Counted from the first letter of the stretch, positions 8,581-18,121 are shown. The stretch is 64,000 nucleotides of DNA from an uncultured Bacteroidales bacterium (GCA_944322605.1 CALUPD010000001.1:62001-126000); one strand, 5' to 3'. The notes: a model not told the origin generated them from the letters alone. Numbers and translations: made by a program.

Positions 8581-10053
8581 ATGGCGGACTCTTTTATGAA
8601 TAGATTTATGTCGGACGGGATAACCTTCGACGATGTTTTACTTGTTCCTGCCCGCTCGGAAGTTCTTCCCCGCGAGGTGGATGTCACAAGCAAATTTTCG
8701 AGAGACCTGATTCTTCATACTCCTATCGTTTCTGCGGCGATGGATACAGTGACTGAATCGAAACTGGCGATAGCCATAGCGAGGGAAGGAGGCATAGGCG
8801 TGATACACAAGAATATGCCTATAGAAATGCAGATGGAGCATGTGAGAAGGGTGAAAAGAGCTGAAAACGGCATGATTTACGATCCTGTTACCATTAAAAA
8901 GGATCAGACAATCGGCGATGCCCTGAGGCTGATGAAAGAAAATAAAATCGGAGGCATTCCGGTCGTGGACGAAAACGGTTATCTTGTCGGGATTGTCACC
9001 AACAGGGATCTGAGGTTCCAGGACAACATGAAACGCTGCGTTTCCGAAGTCATGACCAAGGAAAATCTCATAACCACAAGAAGGGGGACCGACCTTTCTG
9101 AAGCTACCGACCTGCTGAAAAAGCATAAGATCGAAAAACTCCCGGTCGTGGATGAAAACGGCAAGCTTGCAGGGCTTATAACATACAGGGACATAACGCA
9201 GATAAAGGATAATCCAAAAGCAAGCAAGGACAGCAAGGGCAGGCTGCTTGTCGCAGCGGCTGTCGGCGTAAATTCCAATACGCTGGAAAGCGTGGAAAAG
9301 CTCAAGTCCGTAGGAGCGGACGCCGTGGTCGTGGATACCGCGCACGGGCATTCGGTTTACGTGCTGAAAGTGATAAAGGAATTGAAGAACGCGTTCAAGG
9401 ACATACAGGTAGTGGCCGGAAACGTTGCTACCGGCGAAGCCGCAAAAGCGTTGGCCGAATGCGGAGTCGATGGCGTGAAGGTAGGGATAGGCCCTGGCTC
9501 GATCTGCACGACGCGTGTGGTTGCCGGAGTAGGCGTTCCTCAGCTGACGGCGATAATGCTCGCTTCCGAGGCGTTGAAGGGAACTGGAATTCCTGTAATA
9601 GCTGACGGTGGAATAAGATACTCGGGCGATATAGTCAAGGCGTTCGCTGGCGGGGCAAGCTCGATAATGGCCGGTTCGCTGTTCGCCGGAGTAGAGGAAT
9701 CTCCTGGGGAAACCATTATCCTTAACGGAAGGAAATTCAAGGCATACAGGGGAATGGGCTCCCTTGAAGCCATGCAGCACGGTTCCAAGGACAGGTATTT
9801 CCAGGATATGGAAGAAGATATCAAGAAGCTTGTTCCGGAAGGAATCGTAGCCCAGGTGCCGTATAAGGGCCACCTGTCGGAAGTGATATACCAGCTCGTC
9901 GGCGGATTGAGAGCTGGAATGGGTTATTGCGGAGCGGCTACCCTTGAGGATTTGAGGAAGGCTAAATTCGTCAAGATCACCCATGCCGGTTATGTCGAAA
10001 ATCATCCGCATGACGTGACAATTACAAAAGAGGCACCGAATTACAGTCGTTAG
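8581..10053 (+). CDS. guaB: Inosine-5'-monophosphate dehydrogenase
   Basis: At 490 residues the product is full length for IMPDH. The (beta/alpha)8 barrel is interrupted at about residues 95-205 by a tandem CBS (Bateman) module ([30 protein letters not shown]). The catalytic loop [11 protein letters not shown] carries the nucleophile Cys309, and the flap region contains YRGMGS and YFQD. It oxidises IMP to XMP with NAD+, the committed step of guanine nucleotide synthesis. It heads a + strand run whose next gene starts 3 bp after its stop, so IMP oxidation and envelope chaperone genes may share a transcript. Confidence 0.98.
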   Translation: MADSFMNRFMSDGITFDDVLLVPARSEVLPREVDVTSKFSRDLILHTPIVSAAMDTVTESKLAIAIAREGGIGVIHKNMPIEMQMEHVRRVKRAENGMIYDPVTIKKDQTIGDALRLMKENKIGGIPVVDENGYLVGIVTNRDLRFQDNMKRCVSEVMTKENLITTRRGTDLSEATDLLKKHKIEKLPVVDENGKLAGLITYRDITQIKDNPKASKDSKGRLLVAAAVGVNSNTLESVEKLKSVGADAVVVDTAHGHSVYVLKVIKELKNAFKDIQVVAGNVATGEAAKALAECGVDGVKVGIGPGSICTTRVVAGVGVPQLTAIMLASEALKGTGIPVIADGGIRYSGDIVKAFAGGASSIMAGSLFAGVEESPGETIILNGRKFKAYRGMGSLEAMQHGSKDRYFQDMEEDIKKLVPEGIVAQVPYKGHLSEVIYQLVGGLRAGMGYCGAATLEDLRKAKFVKITHAGYVENHPHDVTITKEAPNYSR

Positions 10054-10055
10054 GA

Positions 10056-10907
10056 ATGTCATGTTTCAGGCTCATAGCAGCGATGTTGCTGCTTTTCGCG
10101 TATTCCTGTTCAGGAGCTGGAAGCGGCGACAGGAAGCTTGCGCAAGTGGGCAGGTATAAGCTGTATGAGTCGGATATAAAAGGCTTGTACAGGCCGGGAA
10201 TAAGTGCTGAGGATAGTTCTTCTATTCTCAGCACTTATATAAGGCAATGGGTTCTCGGCAAGGCGAAGCTTGTCTATGCCGAAAGCGAGCTTCCCAAGGC
10301 GGAGAGGAATGTCGATAGGCAGGTAGATGATTTCAGGGCTTCTTTGCTCGTCTACAAGCTTGAAGAGATGTATTTGAAGTCCAATATCGACACTTCGGTT
10401 TCCAATGAGGAGCTGATGAATTATTATTCCTCCCATTCAGGACAGTTCACAAGTACCGAATCCGTAGTCAAAGCCAGGTTCATACGGGTACGTTCCGATT
10501 CGCCGAACCTGAGGAGGATCGAATCCCTGTACAAATCGGACGACATAGAAAAAAGCGAGGAGCTTGTCGGCCTTTGCCGGAATTCGGCTGACGAATATAC
10601 CGATTTCGGGATGGAATGGGTAGGGCTGAGCAAGGTGGCCGAATTGCTTGGAGTTACCCCGTATGAGGCGGAATCCATATTTTCAGGCCATATGTCCTAC
10701 AAGAAAAGGGATGCGTTTAGCACGTATTTTGTTTATATATTCGACATAGTGTCCCCTGGTTACGCGCTTCCTTACGATTATGTGGAGGACAAGGTCAAAT
10801 CGAGGGTCCTCGGCAGAAGGAACATCGAACTGGTCAAGGCTCTTGATCATGAGGCTATGAAATACGCGTACAGGAATAAACGTGTAAAAATTTATATCGA
10901 TGAATAA
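10056..10907 (+). CDS. Parvulin/SurA-like lipoprotein (probable peptidyl-prolyl isomerase or chaperone)
   Basis: The 283-residue product has a lipoprotein signal (LLLFAYSCSG). The mature part begins with a SurA_N-like helical segment (KLAQVGRYKLYESDI, then DRQVDDFRASLLVYKLEEMY). A degenerate parvulin-like region follows, with SNEELMNYYSSHSGQF as in the SurA/PrsA family linker. The canonical PPIase core is weak, so a chaperone role is more likely than catalysis. It lies between guaB (3-bp gap) and a full SurA homologue (8-bp overlap). Bacteroidales often encode several parvulin-family proteins in tandem for outer-membrane protein maturation. Confidence 0.78.
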   Translation: MSCFRLIAAMLLLFAYSCSGAGSGDRKLAQVGRYKLYESDIKGLYRPGISAEDSSSILSTYIRQWVLGKAKLVYAESELPKAERNVDRQVDDFRASLLVYKLEEMYLKSNIDTSVSNEELMNYYSSHSGQFTSTESVVKARFIRVRSDSPNLRRIESLYKSDDIEKSEELVGLCRNSADEYTDFGMEWVGLSKVAELLGVTPYEAESIFSGHMSYKKRDAFSTYFVYIFDIVSPGYALPYDYVEDKVKSRVLGRRNIELVKALDHEAMKYAYRNKRVKIYIDE

Positions 10908-12273
10908 CCGGATTTTCAAGAGCATGTTGCTGGCGGCGTTAATATCGTCTGCCGGGGCGGTTTACGGGCAGAAATATGAAAACGGCTTGGTGGACAAGAC
11001 TATAGCTATTGTCGGAAATGATGCCATAATGCTTTCGTCCTTGGAATATGAAGTAAAGGCTGCCGCACAGTACGGCGTCCAGTCGGACAGATGCGGAATA
11101 TTCGAGGAAATGCTCAGGCGCAAACTCATGTACAACAGGGCCAAGATGGATAGCGTTACTGTTTCGCAGGAGCAGATCGATATCGCTTTGGACCAGTATA
11201 TGGGAAACCTCATGGCTACGTTCGGCGGCGAGAAGGCAACGGAAAAATATTTCGGCAAGCCGATATATAAGCTGAGGGACGAATACAGAAGCCAGATAGA
11301 AGAACGGCAGATGACGCAGGAAGTCGAAATGCAGGCGGCGCGCAAGGTCGGGACCCTGACCCCGTCGGATGTCCGCAGGTTTTATAACAGGACTCCAAAG
11401 GACAGCCTTCCTGTCGTTTCAACGCAGTACCAGATACGCCAGATAGTCCTTTATCCTGACAGGACGGACGCGGTTTTGGAAATAAAAGCAAAGCTGCTCG
11501 AATTCAGGAGCCGTATCATGAACGGGGAAAAGTTCAGCACGCTCGCTTCCCTTTATTCCGAAGACATGACGACAGCCATAAGGGGCGGAGAGTTGAGGAT
11601 GGCTCCGAAAGACCGCTTCTGGCCGGCATTTTCAGATGCCGCGATGTCCCTTAATCCGGGGCAGGTGTCGCAGATAGTGGAGACTCCTGACGGATTCCAT
11701 CTTATCCAGATGATAGAGAAGGACGGGGACATGTTCAACGCAAGGCATATACTTTTGCGCCCTAATTTTACGTCCCAGGACAGGATCAAGGCATTTGCAA
11801 GGCTGGACAGCATCAGGCGTGTCATAGCGAGCGACAGCCTTACGTTCGAAATGGCGGCCCAGATTTATTCGCAGGACCCCAAATCCAAAGTGAACGGCGG
11901 GCTTGTCGCCGACGAGTATTCGGGTTCGGCGTTTTTCGAAAAGGACAGGCTCGATCCGCAGGATTACAGAGTCCTTTCAGGAATGAAGCCCGGAGATATT
12001 TCAAAGCCTTTCGAATCAAGGGACCATGAAGGCAATGCCGGAAATACCATTTATAAAATCCTGAAACTGGAAAAGATAATCCCGTCCCATGTCGCCGACA
12101 TCGAATCGGATTATAACAAGCTGCTGGATCTGGCTACCCAAAAGGCGGCGGAAGACCAGGTGGAAAAATTCATAAATGAAAATATACGGACGACCTACAT
12201 AAGGATAGATCCGCTTTTTAAAAATTGCAAGTTCAAGCGCGACTGGTTGTCTGAAAAAATATCCCGTGATTGA
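10900..12273 (+). CDS. surA: SurA-like periplasmic peptidyl-prolyl cis-trans isomerase
   Basis: The 457-residue product has a signal peptide (cleavage near VYGQK). It has a SurA N-terminal chaperone domain (VDKTIAIVGNDAIMLSSLEYE, then FEEMLRRKLMYNRAK) and two parvulin domains: about residues 175-275 (YQIRQIVLYP, FSTLASLYSEDM, GGELRM, TPDGFHLIQMIE) and about 285-395 (FNARHILLRP, FEMAAQIYSQDP). It assists folding of outer-membrane proteins in the periplasm. It overlaps the upstream lipoprotein by 8 bp and is followed after 2 bp by the OstA-like gene, consistent with an envelope-assembly operon. Confidence 0.9.
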   Translation: MNNRIFKSMLLAALISSAGAVYGQKYENGLVDKTIAIVGNDAIMLSSLEYEVKAAAQYGVQSDRCGIFEEMLRRKLMYNRAKMDSVTVSQEQIDIALDQYMGNLMATFGGEKATEKYFGKPIYKLRDEYRSQIEERQMTQEVEMQAARKVGTLTPSDVRRFYNRTPKDSLPVVSTQYQIRQIVLYPDRTDAVLEIKAKLLEFRSRIMNGEKFSTLASLYSEDMTTAIRGGELRMAPKDRFWPAFSDAAMSLNPGQVSQIVETPDGFHLIQMIEKDGDMFNARHILLRPNFTSQDRIKAFARLDSIRRVIASDSLTFEMAAQIYSQDPKSKVNGGLVADEYSGSAFFEKDRLDPQDYRVLSGMKPGDISKPFESRDHEGNAGNTIYKILKLEKIIPSHVADIESDYNKLLDLATQKAAEDQVEKFINENIRTTYIRIDPLFKNCKFKRDWLSEKISRD

Positions 12274-12275
12274 AT

Positions 12276-15122
12276 ATGAAAAGAAATGTCATTGCCGTAT
12301 TGTCTGCGCTGGTAGTTTTTTCCGTGCTTTCTTTTTCAATAAGGAAAAGTTACGGATATGCGGGTGAAAGGGCGTATTCGATCGGCAAGGCGGAAAGCGA
12401 TTCTTCTGCAAGCGGCTCTTCTTCGTTTTCTGTCGCCGACAGCCTTGGCGGACAGGACATGCCGGGCGGGGGAAGCGGCGAAGAACGGCCTGACAGCGTA
12501 ATAAGGCTTATAAGCGCGGAAGGCAGCGCGCGGATGGTTGAAATCGACGGCAAGCCTTTCAGAAAAGTGATAGGGCCGGCCGTTTTTCTGCATAATAATA
12601 CTTATCTCCTTTGCGACAGCGCGATATGGGACGTGAATTCCGAGTTCCTCGACGCCCTCGGCAACGTCAAAATCATACAGGCCAACGCGCAGCTTTGGAG
12701 CGATAGCCTGCATTATATCGTCGGGCGGAATCTTGCGCAATTCAGAGGGTCGGTTGTCGAATTGCACGATGCAGATTCAAATATATTAAGGACGACTTAT
12801 CTGGATTATTATACGAAGGATTCCGTGGCCGAATTCTTTAACGGTGGAGCCCTTGTGGACAAGGACGGGAATGTGATAGAAAGCAGGAAAGGGGTTTACC
12901 AGTCCAAATTGAAGCTCTTTACCTTTTCCAACCTTGTGAAGATGTATTCCGGCGGAATGCTCATCTCGTCGGACAGCATGAAGTACCAGACTGAGACTGA
13001 CAGGGTGTTTTTCGGTACCGACACGAAAATATGGAACGAGGACAATTTCCTTTCAGCCGATGACGGCCTGTACGACAGGATGAACGAAATCATACATTTT
13101 TACGATAATTGCTACATACTGACCCCGGACCAGGAAATTTTCAGCGACAGCCTCAATTATTACAGGTTTGACGAGTCTGCCGACCTGTACGACAATGTCC
13201 AGATACATGACAGGGAAAATTCCGTCATGATGTTCGGGGACTATGCTTATTACAAGAAAGAGCCTTTTAAGGCGTATCTGACCGAAAATCCGGCTTTCGC
13301 CCTGTACGGTTATGACGACGGTGTGCCGGACACCCTTTTCATGTCAGCCGATACGATGATGATTTACAATAGGCTTTACAGGGATGTGGACAGCACGGAA
13401 ATCGTCAACGCTGCGGAAAGAAGCAAATTGAATAAGATAGACGCTATCGCGGAAGCAAAGAAAAACAGGGCCGCTGCTGCGGCTTCTGCGGCTTCGGGAA
13501 ATTCGTCCGGCCGTCCGGGCTCAGGCATGAACCGAGGCGGGATGCCGGGACAAGGTTCCGGTCCTGCACGCCAGCCTGGAAACAGCCCGCAGAATGCATC
13601 CGACGGGCCTTCGGCCGCTGAAACTCCGGCTGCCGATTCGTTGAAAACCGGGCAGGAGGGCATGGATGCGGCTTCAGTAAAAAGCAAGCCTGAAGACAAA
13701 AAGAAGAATAAAAAGAAGAAGCTTCGCAAAAAGAGAAAATCTGGCAAGGAGACGGTTTTGCAGGATTCCGTGCAGAATGTCCTGGCAAAGGATTCGTCTT
13801 CGTATTCCATTCAGCCCGGGCAGGCATTTCCGGATTCTGTCTCCGGCAATTTCGCGGATTCCCTCTATTCTGCTGATTCTTTGGTCCAAAGACTTGATTC
13901 CATAGTCGCGGCGGATAGTTTATTGCGCGGGACGGATTCATTGCCTCTAGCGGCAGCCGATTCGTCATTTGCCTCAGACTCTCTCCTGGCAGGGGGGCTC
14001 CAGTCCGATTCGTTATTCGTCATGGATTCGGTCCAAATGGCGAAAATGCAGGATTCGATACGCGTGGCCGATTCGATAGCGGCTGCGAAACTTGCCCAGG
14101 ATACTGTAAAGGTAACTTTCGTCCGTGCGCACCATAATGTCAAATTCTACAGAAGCAATATCCAAGGATTGGCGGATTCGATGATTTATACGTCTTTGGA
14201 TTCCATAACGAGGCTTTACAAGTCTCCGGTAATGTGGAACGGTCCTTCAAACCAGTTTTCGGCGGACAGCATGCAGATAATAACCGAAGGCCAGTCCATA
14301 AAGAAAGCCAATCTTCTCGGTTCTTCCTTTGTGATATCGATGGAGGATACATCGTATTATAACCAGATTAAAAGTACCGAGATGACTGCGTATTTCAATC
14401 ATAACGAGCTGGTGCGTTTCGATGCGCTCGGAGGGGTATCGGCGATTTTCTTCATGAAGGAGGAAGACGTGATCAGCACGATGAACCCGAAGGAGGCCAA
14501 GATGATGTCCGTCACTTTCGAGAACAACCAGTTCAAGAGGAATCTCTATATCGACGCGATAAAGAACGACGCCATTTCCGTGATAGGCCTTACTCCTGAG
14601 AAAACGAAGCTGCGGGATTTCAACTGGAGAATCACGGAACGTCCGGATACAAGGCGGGCGGTAACACAGAGGCAGGTCGTAAAAAGCCGCAGAAGCCGCA
14701 ATGAAAGGATTCCTTATCCTGAATACGAAGAAACTAATCTGTATTTCGACGATTACATGGTTCCCGTGATGGAAGAGATATTGATTGCGAAAAAGCAAAG
14801 GGATTCTGCACGAATGGCGGAAAATGCCGCGAAAAGCGATAGCGAGCAGGCTGCAAGGGACGAGGAGGAGCAGATGGCCGCTGCTGAAAAATACCAGAGG
14901 GACAAGGAGAATATAGGCAGGACCATAGTCGCGGACAACAGGAAGTCTTATTTCATATTATATATCGAGGACAAGTCGGAAGGCAAGCTGACGAGCATAA
15001 AAATGTCGTCGATGAGAATGAAGTACAAAGAAGTGATAAAGGAAATGAAGGCTTTGCGCAAGGAGGAGGAAAAGTTTTATAAAAAGGTTTCCAAAAAAGG
15101 ATATTCGGAATTTGCCGATTGA
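12276..15122 (+). CDS. OstA/LptA-like LPS transport protein with long low-complexity insert
   Basis: About 948 residues from ATG 12276; a TTG 6 bp earlier overlaps the previous stop but is less likely. The N-terminal hydrophobic signal/anchor is followed by OstA/LptA-type beta repeats (residues ~65-380: KVIGPAVFLHNNTYLLCDSAIWD, ALGNVKIIQANAQLWSDSL), which recur near residues 615-760. Between them is a low-complexity insert: a Gly/Pro/Ala stretch, a Lys-rich tract (KKKNKKKKLRKKRKSGK) and a run of Asp-Ser motifs (ADSL, LDSI, ADSI). The C-terminus is charged and helical. Likely role: periplasmic bridge component for lipopolysaccharide export. The insert is in frame on both sides, so it is not a frameshift artefact. 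Confidence 0.82.
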   Translation: MKRNVIAVLSALVVFSVLSFSIRKSYGYAGERAYSIGKAESDSSASGSSSFSVADSLGGQDMPGGGSGEERPDSVIRLISAEGSARMVEIDGKPFRKVIGPAVFLHNNTYLLCDSAIWDVNSEFLDALGNVKIIQANAQLWSDSLHYIVGRNLAQFRGSVVELHDADSNILRTTYLDYYTKDSVAEFFNGGALVDKDGNVIESRKGVYQSKLKLFTFSNLVKMYSGGMLISSDSMKYQTETDRVFFGTDTKIWNEDNFLSADDGLYDRMNEIIHFYDNCYILTPDQEIFSDSLNYYRFDESADLYDNVQIHDRENSVMMFGDYAYYKKEPFKAYLTENPAFALYGYDDGVPDTLFMSADTMMIYNRLYRDVDSTEIVNAAERSKLNKIDAIAEAKKNRAAAAASAASGNSSGRPGSGMNRGGMPGQGSGPARQPGNSPQNASDGPSAAETPAADSLKTGQEGMDAASVKSKPEDKKKNKKKKLRKKRKSGKETVLQDSVQNVLAKDSSSYSIQPGQAFPDSVSGNFADSLYSADSLVQRLDSIVAADSLLRGTDSLPLAAADSSFASDSLLAGGLQSDSLFVMDSVQMAKMQDSIRVADSIAAAKLAQDTVKVTFVRAHHNVKFYRSNIQGLADSMIYTSLDSITRLYKSPVMWNGPSNQFSADSMQIITEGQSIKKANLLGSSFVISMEDTSYYNQIKSTEMTAYFNHNELVRFDALGGVSAIFFMKEEDVISTMNPKEAKMMSVTFENNQFKRNLYIDAIKNDAISVIGLTPEKTKLRDFNWRITERPDTRRAVTQRQVVKSRRSRNERIPYPEYEETNLYFDDYMVPVMEEILIAKKQRDSARMAENAAKSDSEQAARDEEEQMAAAEKYQRDKENIGRTIVADNRKSYFILYIEDKSEGKLTSIKMSSMRMKYKEVIKEMKALRKEEEKFYKKVSKKGYSEFAD

Positions 15123-15140
15123 AAACAGGAGGTGACAGAT

Positions 15141-16346
15141 ATGGCTGAAGTGCTTAACATCGCTTTGCTCGGAAGAAGGAACTCCGGGAAAAGTTCATTG
15201 ATTAATATGGTGACGGGCCAGGACGTGTCCATAGTATCGGCTACGGCGGGTACCACGACGGACCCGGTAAAAAAGAGGTTCGAACTTCCCGGCACAGGGG
15301 CCGTGAACCTTATAGACAGCGCGGGAATAGATGATGACGGCGAAGTAGGGAAGAAGAGGGTCTCGAAAACAAAGGAACTTATAGGACAGATAGACATGGC
15401 GGTGATATTGTATACCGCCAATGATTTCGGCAGCTACGAGCAGGAACTGGCAAGGCTCTTGCAGAAAGCGGAGGTCCCGTTTCTTTTGCTGCATAACCAG
15501 TCCGACATAATCCCCATGTCGGAAGAGCTGTCGCGCGCTCTTTCACAAAAATACGGTACAGAGGTGCTTGAGTTCACGTGCGACCCGTTTTCCGACGAGG
15601 AATCTTCGGCATTGATGGAAAAATTCTTCGAAGCGGTTTCAAATACAATAAGGCCGTATGTTTCCAAAACCATTCTTGAAGGGCTTGTGCGCAAGGGAGA
15701 CGAAATATGGCTTATTTGCCCTGTCGATTCCGAAGCTCCGCAAGGCAGGCTGATCCTTCCCCAGGTAATGGCTTTGAGGGATGTGCTGGACCATGACGGC
15801 AGGGCGGTCGTGATGAAGCCTGAGCAGTTGCAGGAAATGTTGTCCTCTCCCCACGCGAGGCCGGCTTTGGTTGTGACCGATAGCCAGGCGTTCGGCTTCG
15901 TGAACAAGGTTTTGCCTGAAGATTATCCGCTTACGAGCTTCAGCATCCTTCTTGCACGAAGCAAGGGCCCTTTCGAGGCTTATATGAAAGGGGCTGCCTG
16001 CGTTGAAAAACTGAAAGACGGGGACAGGATACTTATTATGGAGTCCTGCAATCACCATTCTTCGTGCGATGACATAGGAAGGGTCAAGATTCCGGCCCTG
16101 CTTAAAAAGCATACGGGGAAAAATCTTGAATTCGAAGTTATTCCCAATTTGGAAAAAACAGGGGATTTTTCACGCTTCGCGATGGTCGTGCAATGCGGGG
16201 CATGCATGATAACAAGGAGGCAGCTTATGTCGAGGCTGAAGGAGCCTATGGAAAAAAATATTCCTATAATCAATTACGGGATGCTTTTGGCTTATCTTAA
16301 CGGAATTCTGGAACGCAGCGTGTCTGTTTTCAAGGACGCGCGTTAG
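15141..16346 (+). CDS. hydF: [FeFe]-hydrogenase H-cluster maturation GTPase HydF
   Basis: ATG 15141 was chosen because an AGGAGGTG Shine-Dalgarno sequence ends 6 bp before it; an in-frame GTG lies inside that site. The product has 401 residues: a GTPase domain with P-loop GRRNSGKSS, switch TAGTTTDPV, DSAGIDD and HNQSD, then a dimerisation domain and a C-terminal FeS domain. The FeS motif is Cys303-X-His305 ... Gln351-Cys352-X2-Cys355 (ESCNHH ... VVQCGACM). HydF is the scaffold that assembles the 2Fe subcluster and delivers it to hydrogenase HydA. The family motif usually has His before the CxxC; here it is Gln. hydE follows 11 bp later; hydG and the hydrogenase are not in the window. Confidence 0.95.
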   Translation: MAEVLNIALLGRRNSGKSSLINMVTGQDVSIVSATAGTTTDPVKKRFELPGTGAVNLIDSAGIDDDGEVGKKRVSKTKELIGQIDMAVILYTANDFGSYEQELARLLQKAEVPFLLLHNQSDIIPMSEELSRALSQKYGTEVLEFTCDPFSDEESSALMEKFFEAVSNTIRPYVSKTILEGLVRKGDEIWLICPVDSEAPQGRLILPQVMALRDVLDHDGRAVVMKPEQLQEMLSSPHARPALVVTDSQAFGFVNKVLPEDYPLTSFSILLARSKGPFEAYMKGAACVEKLKDGDRILIMESCNHHSSCDDIGRVKIPALLKKHTGKNLEFEVIPNLEKTGDFSRFAMVVQCGACMITRRQLMSRLKEPMEKNIPIINYGMLLAYLNGILERSVSVFKDAR

Positions 16347-16357
16347 GCAGGACGGTA

Positions 16358-17449
16358 ATGAATTTATCCAAAGAAGACATAGTCCGTTTGCTTGTCACCG
16401 AAGACGAAGGAGAAAGATCGTCCCTTATCGCTGAATCTTACAGGACAAAAGTCAGCCGCAGGGGCGACAAGGTTTATTTAAGGGGACTGATAGAACTGTC
16501 CAACAGGTGCAGGAAAGATTGCCTGTATTGCGGCATAAGATCATCCAACAAGGCTGTGGAAAGGTATGAATTGGATGACGAGGCTGTGGTCTCGGAAGCC
16601 ATGTTCGCATTCCGGGCCGGGTACGGGTCTGTCGTGATACAGTCGGGCGAACGCAATGACAGGGCTTTTACAAGCCGCATAACGAGGCTTGTGAGGAAAA
16701 TCAAGGAATTGTCCGATGGGCGGCTAGGCATAACCCTTTCATGCGGTGAACAGTCTTATGACATCTACAAAGAATGGCGCGAAGCAGGGGCTCACAGGTA
16801 TTTGCTGAGGATTGAATCTTCTACGAAATCGTTGTATGAAAAGATACATCCCGCAGACAGCCGCCATTCGTTCGAATATCGTCTCGGCTGCCTCGGTTTT
16901 CTAAGGGATGCGGGATACAAGGTCGGAACAGGAGTGATGATAGGCCTTCCGTTCCAGACTCCTGAAAACCTTGCAGACGACCTGCTGTTTTTCAAGCGCA
17001 TAGGCGCGGACATGATTGGCATGGGACCGTATCTCGAACACAGGCAGACCCCTTTGTATGCATATAAGGACATGCTGCTTCCTAAAAGCAGGCGTCTCGA
17101 ACTGACGATAAGGATGATAGCCTTGCTGAGGATTCTTATGCCCGATATAAACATAGCCGCGACTACCGCCTTGCAGGTAATCGATCCTATGGGGCGCGAG
17201 AAAGCCGTCATGGCCGGGGCGAATGTGATTATGCCTAATATGACGGATTCGTCAAAGAGAGGAAATTACCAGATTTATGAGAACAAGCCCGGCGTAGGAG
17301 AAGACGCGGAGATAACGAAATCCAACCTCGAATCGAATCTTGCCGCTTGCGGCATAGGCATCGGCTGGAACGAGTGGGGAGATTTCGACACCGCAGGAGT
17401 TCCGGCGGGCAGGGAATGCCGTGTCCCGGGACAAGACGGTAATGCCTGA
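16358..17449 (+). CDS. hydE: [FeFe]-hydrogenase maturase HydE (radical SAM)
   Basis: The 363-residue product has the radical SAM motif Cys51-X3-Cys55-X2-Cys58 (RCRKDCLYCGIR), SAM-binding segments (QSGERND, LRIESS), GVMIGLPFQTPENLADDL and GMGPYLEHRQTPL, all typical of HydE. HydE works with HydG and HydF to build the dithiolate-bridged 2Fe subcluster of [FeFe] hydrogenase. It is 11 bp after hydF and probably co-transcribed. It is the last gene of the + strand run that starts at guaB. Confidence 0.95.
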   Translation: MNLSKEDIVRLLVTEDEGERSSLIAESYRTKVSRRGDKVYLRGLIELSNRCRKDCLYCGIRSSNKAVERYELDDEAVVSEAMFAFRAGYGSVVIQSGERNDRAFTSRITRLVRKIKELSDGRLGITLSCGEQSYDIYKEWREAGAHRYLLRIESSTKSLYEKIHPADSRHSFEYRLGCLGFLRDAGYKVGTGVMIGLPFQTPENLADDLLFFKRIGADMIGMGPYLEHRQTPLYAYKDMLLPKSRRLELTIRMIALLRILMPDINIAATTALQVIDPMGREKAVMAGANVIMPNMTDSSKRGNYQIYENKPGVGEDAEITKSNLESNLAACGIGIGWNEWGDFDTAGVPAGRECRVPGQDGNA

Positions 17450-17907
17450 TGCGGCGTTGTCCCAGTATCGTTATTTCAGAGCGGCGGCGGTTGATGCATT
17501 CGTTGTTGTGGCAATGGCCTGTGTCCTGATGCATGGACGGCAGTCCGACAGGAGGACAGGTCGCCGGAAGGATTGGTGAAGGCATTTCATGCTGTGCGAA
17601 CCGCAGAATAAGAAAGTCTTAGCAATAAATCTATTCCATATCATACGGCAAGGTAGTAGCTAAGCTTTTGCGCCGTTCGGCTTCGATACGGTTTTCGATG
17701 GCTTCACGCTAAAATAAAAGCAAATCGTAACGAATTAACTGCAACAGCATTCGTTACGACTTGCCCGAATTTCAAATTCCGTCAGGTGTTTATTTTAAAC
17801 TTCGTTTACAATCACGCTGCGCCTCGGCATAGTTCCCAAGCAGGCTTGGACTCTGCTCTCGGCTTGCAGTTTATTGTAAACGGTTAATCCGTATTTTGGA
17901 ATGGATG
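17450..17907. other. 458-bp non-coding gap
   Basis: The gap lies between the convergent hydE and bfd-like genes. No credible gene was found. The 3' half holds the nested inverted-repeat element listed separately; in the 5' half I see nothing definable. Confidence 0.6.
17720..17885. repeat. Nested inverted-repeat element, candidate intergenic repeat or structured RNA
   Basis: Three inverted repeats lie in a row. TCGTAACGAAT (17725-17735) pairs with ATTCGTTACGA (17749-17759). CGTTTACAAT (17803-17812) pairs with ATTGTAAACG (17873-17882). Inside the second pair is CCAAGC-AG-GCTTGG (17836-17849). The block beginning CGCTGCGCCTCGGCATAG resembles short intergenic sequences I associate with Bacteroidales genomes, but I could not search for copies. 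There is no open frame of note. Confidence 0.5.
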
Positions 17908-18084
17908 TTATTTTCCGTTTATTTCATCGAGGATTTCCTGGATGTCGTCCTGGCAGCCGCCGCAGCCCGTTCCCGCGCCAGTGGCTTCGCCTACCTGTTC
18001 GACTGTCCTCAATCCGTTTTCTTTGATGGCCTTGATGATTTCTTCTTTTGAAACCTGATGGCAATGGCATATTATCTCGTCCAT
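17908..18084 (-). CDS. Bfd-like [2Fe-2S]-binding protein (58 aa)
   Basis: The start was set at the Met of MDEIICHCHQVSKEE, the usual family N-terminus; an upstream in-frame Met would add a 12-residue tail. Four cysteines follow the BFD pattern: Cys-X-Cys (CHCH) near the N-terminus and Cys-X2-Cys (GTGCGGCQ) about 35 residues later, binding a [2Fe-2S] cluster. Such domains pass electrons or iron in ferredoxin-like partnerships. It sits convergent to the hydFE maturases, with its own promoter candidate. A link to hydrogenase metabolism is only suggested by position. Confidence 0.88.
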   Translation of the reverse strand: MDEIICHCHQVSKEEIIKAIKENGLRTVEQVGEATGAGTGCGGCQDDIQEILDEINGK

Positions 18085-18121
18085 GATGTTTTGTTTTAAA
18101 ATATGTGACTTCCGTTTCATC

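Noticed and set aside
8638..10062. Long open frame on the - strand opposite guaB
   Set aside because: Antisense shadow of a certain IMPDH gene; the translation is rich in His/Arg/Tyr with no domain.
13440..14140. Frameshift or misassembly in the low-complexity middle of the OstA-like gene
   Set aside because: The frame is continuous, and OstA-type sequence resumes in the same frame after the insert.
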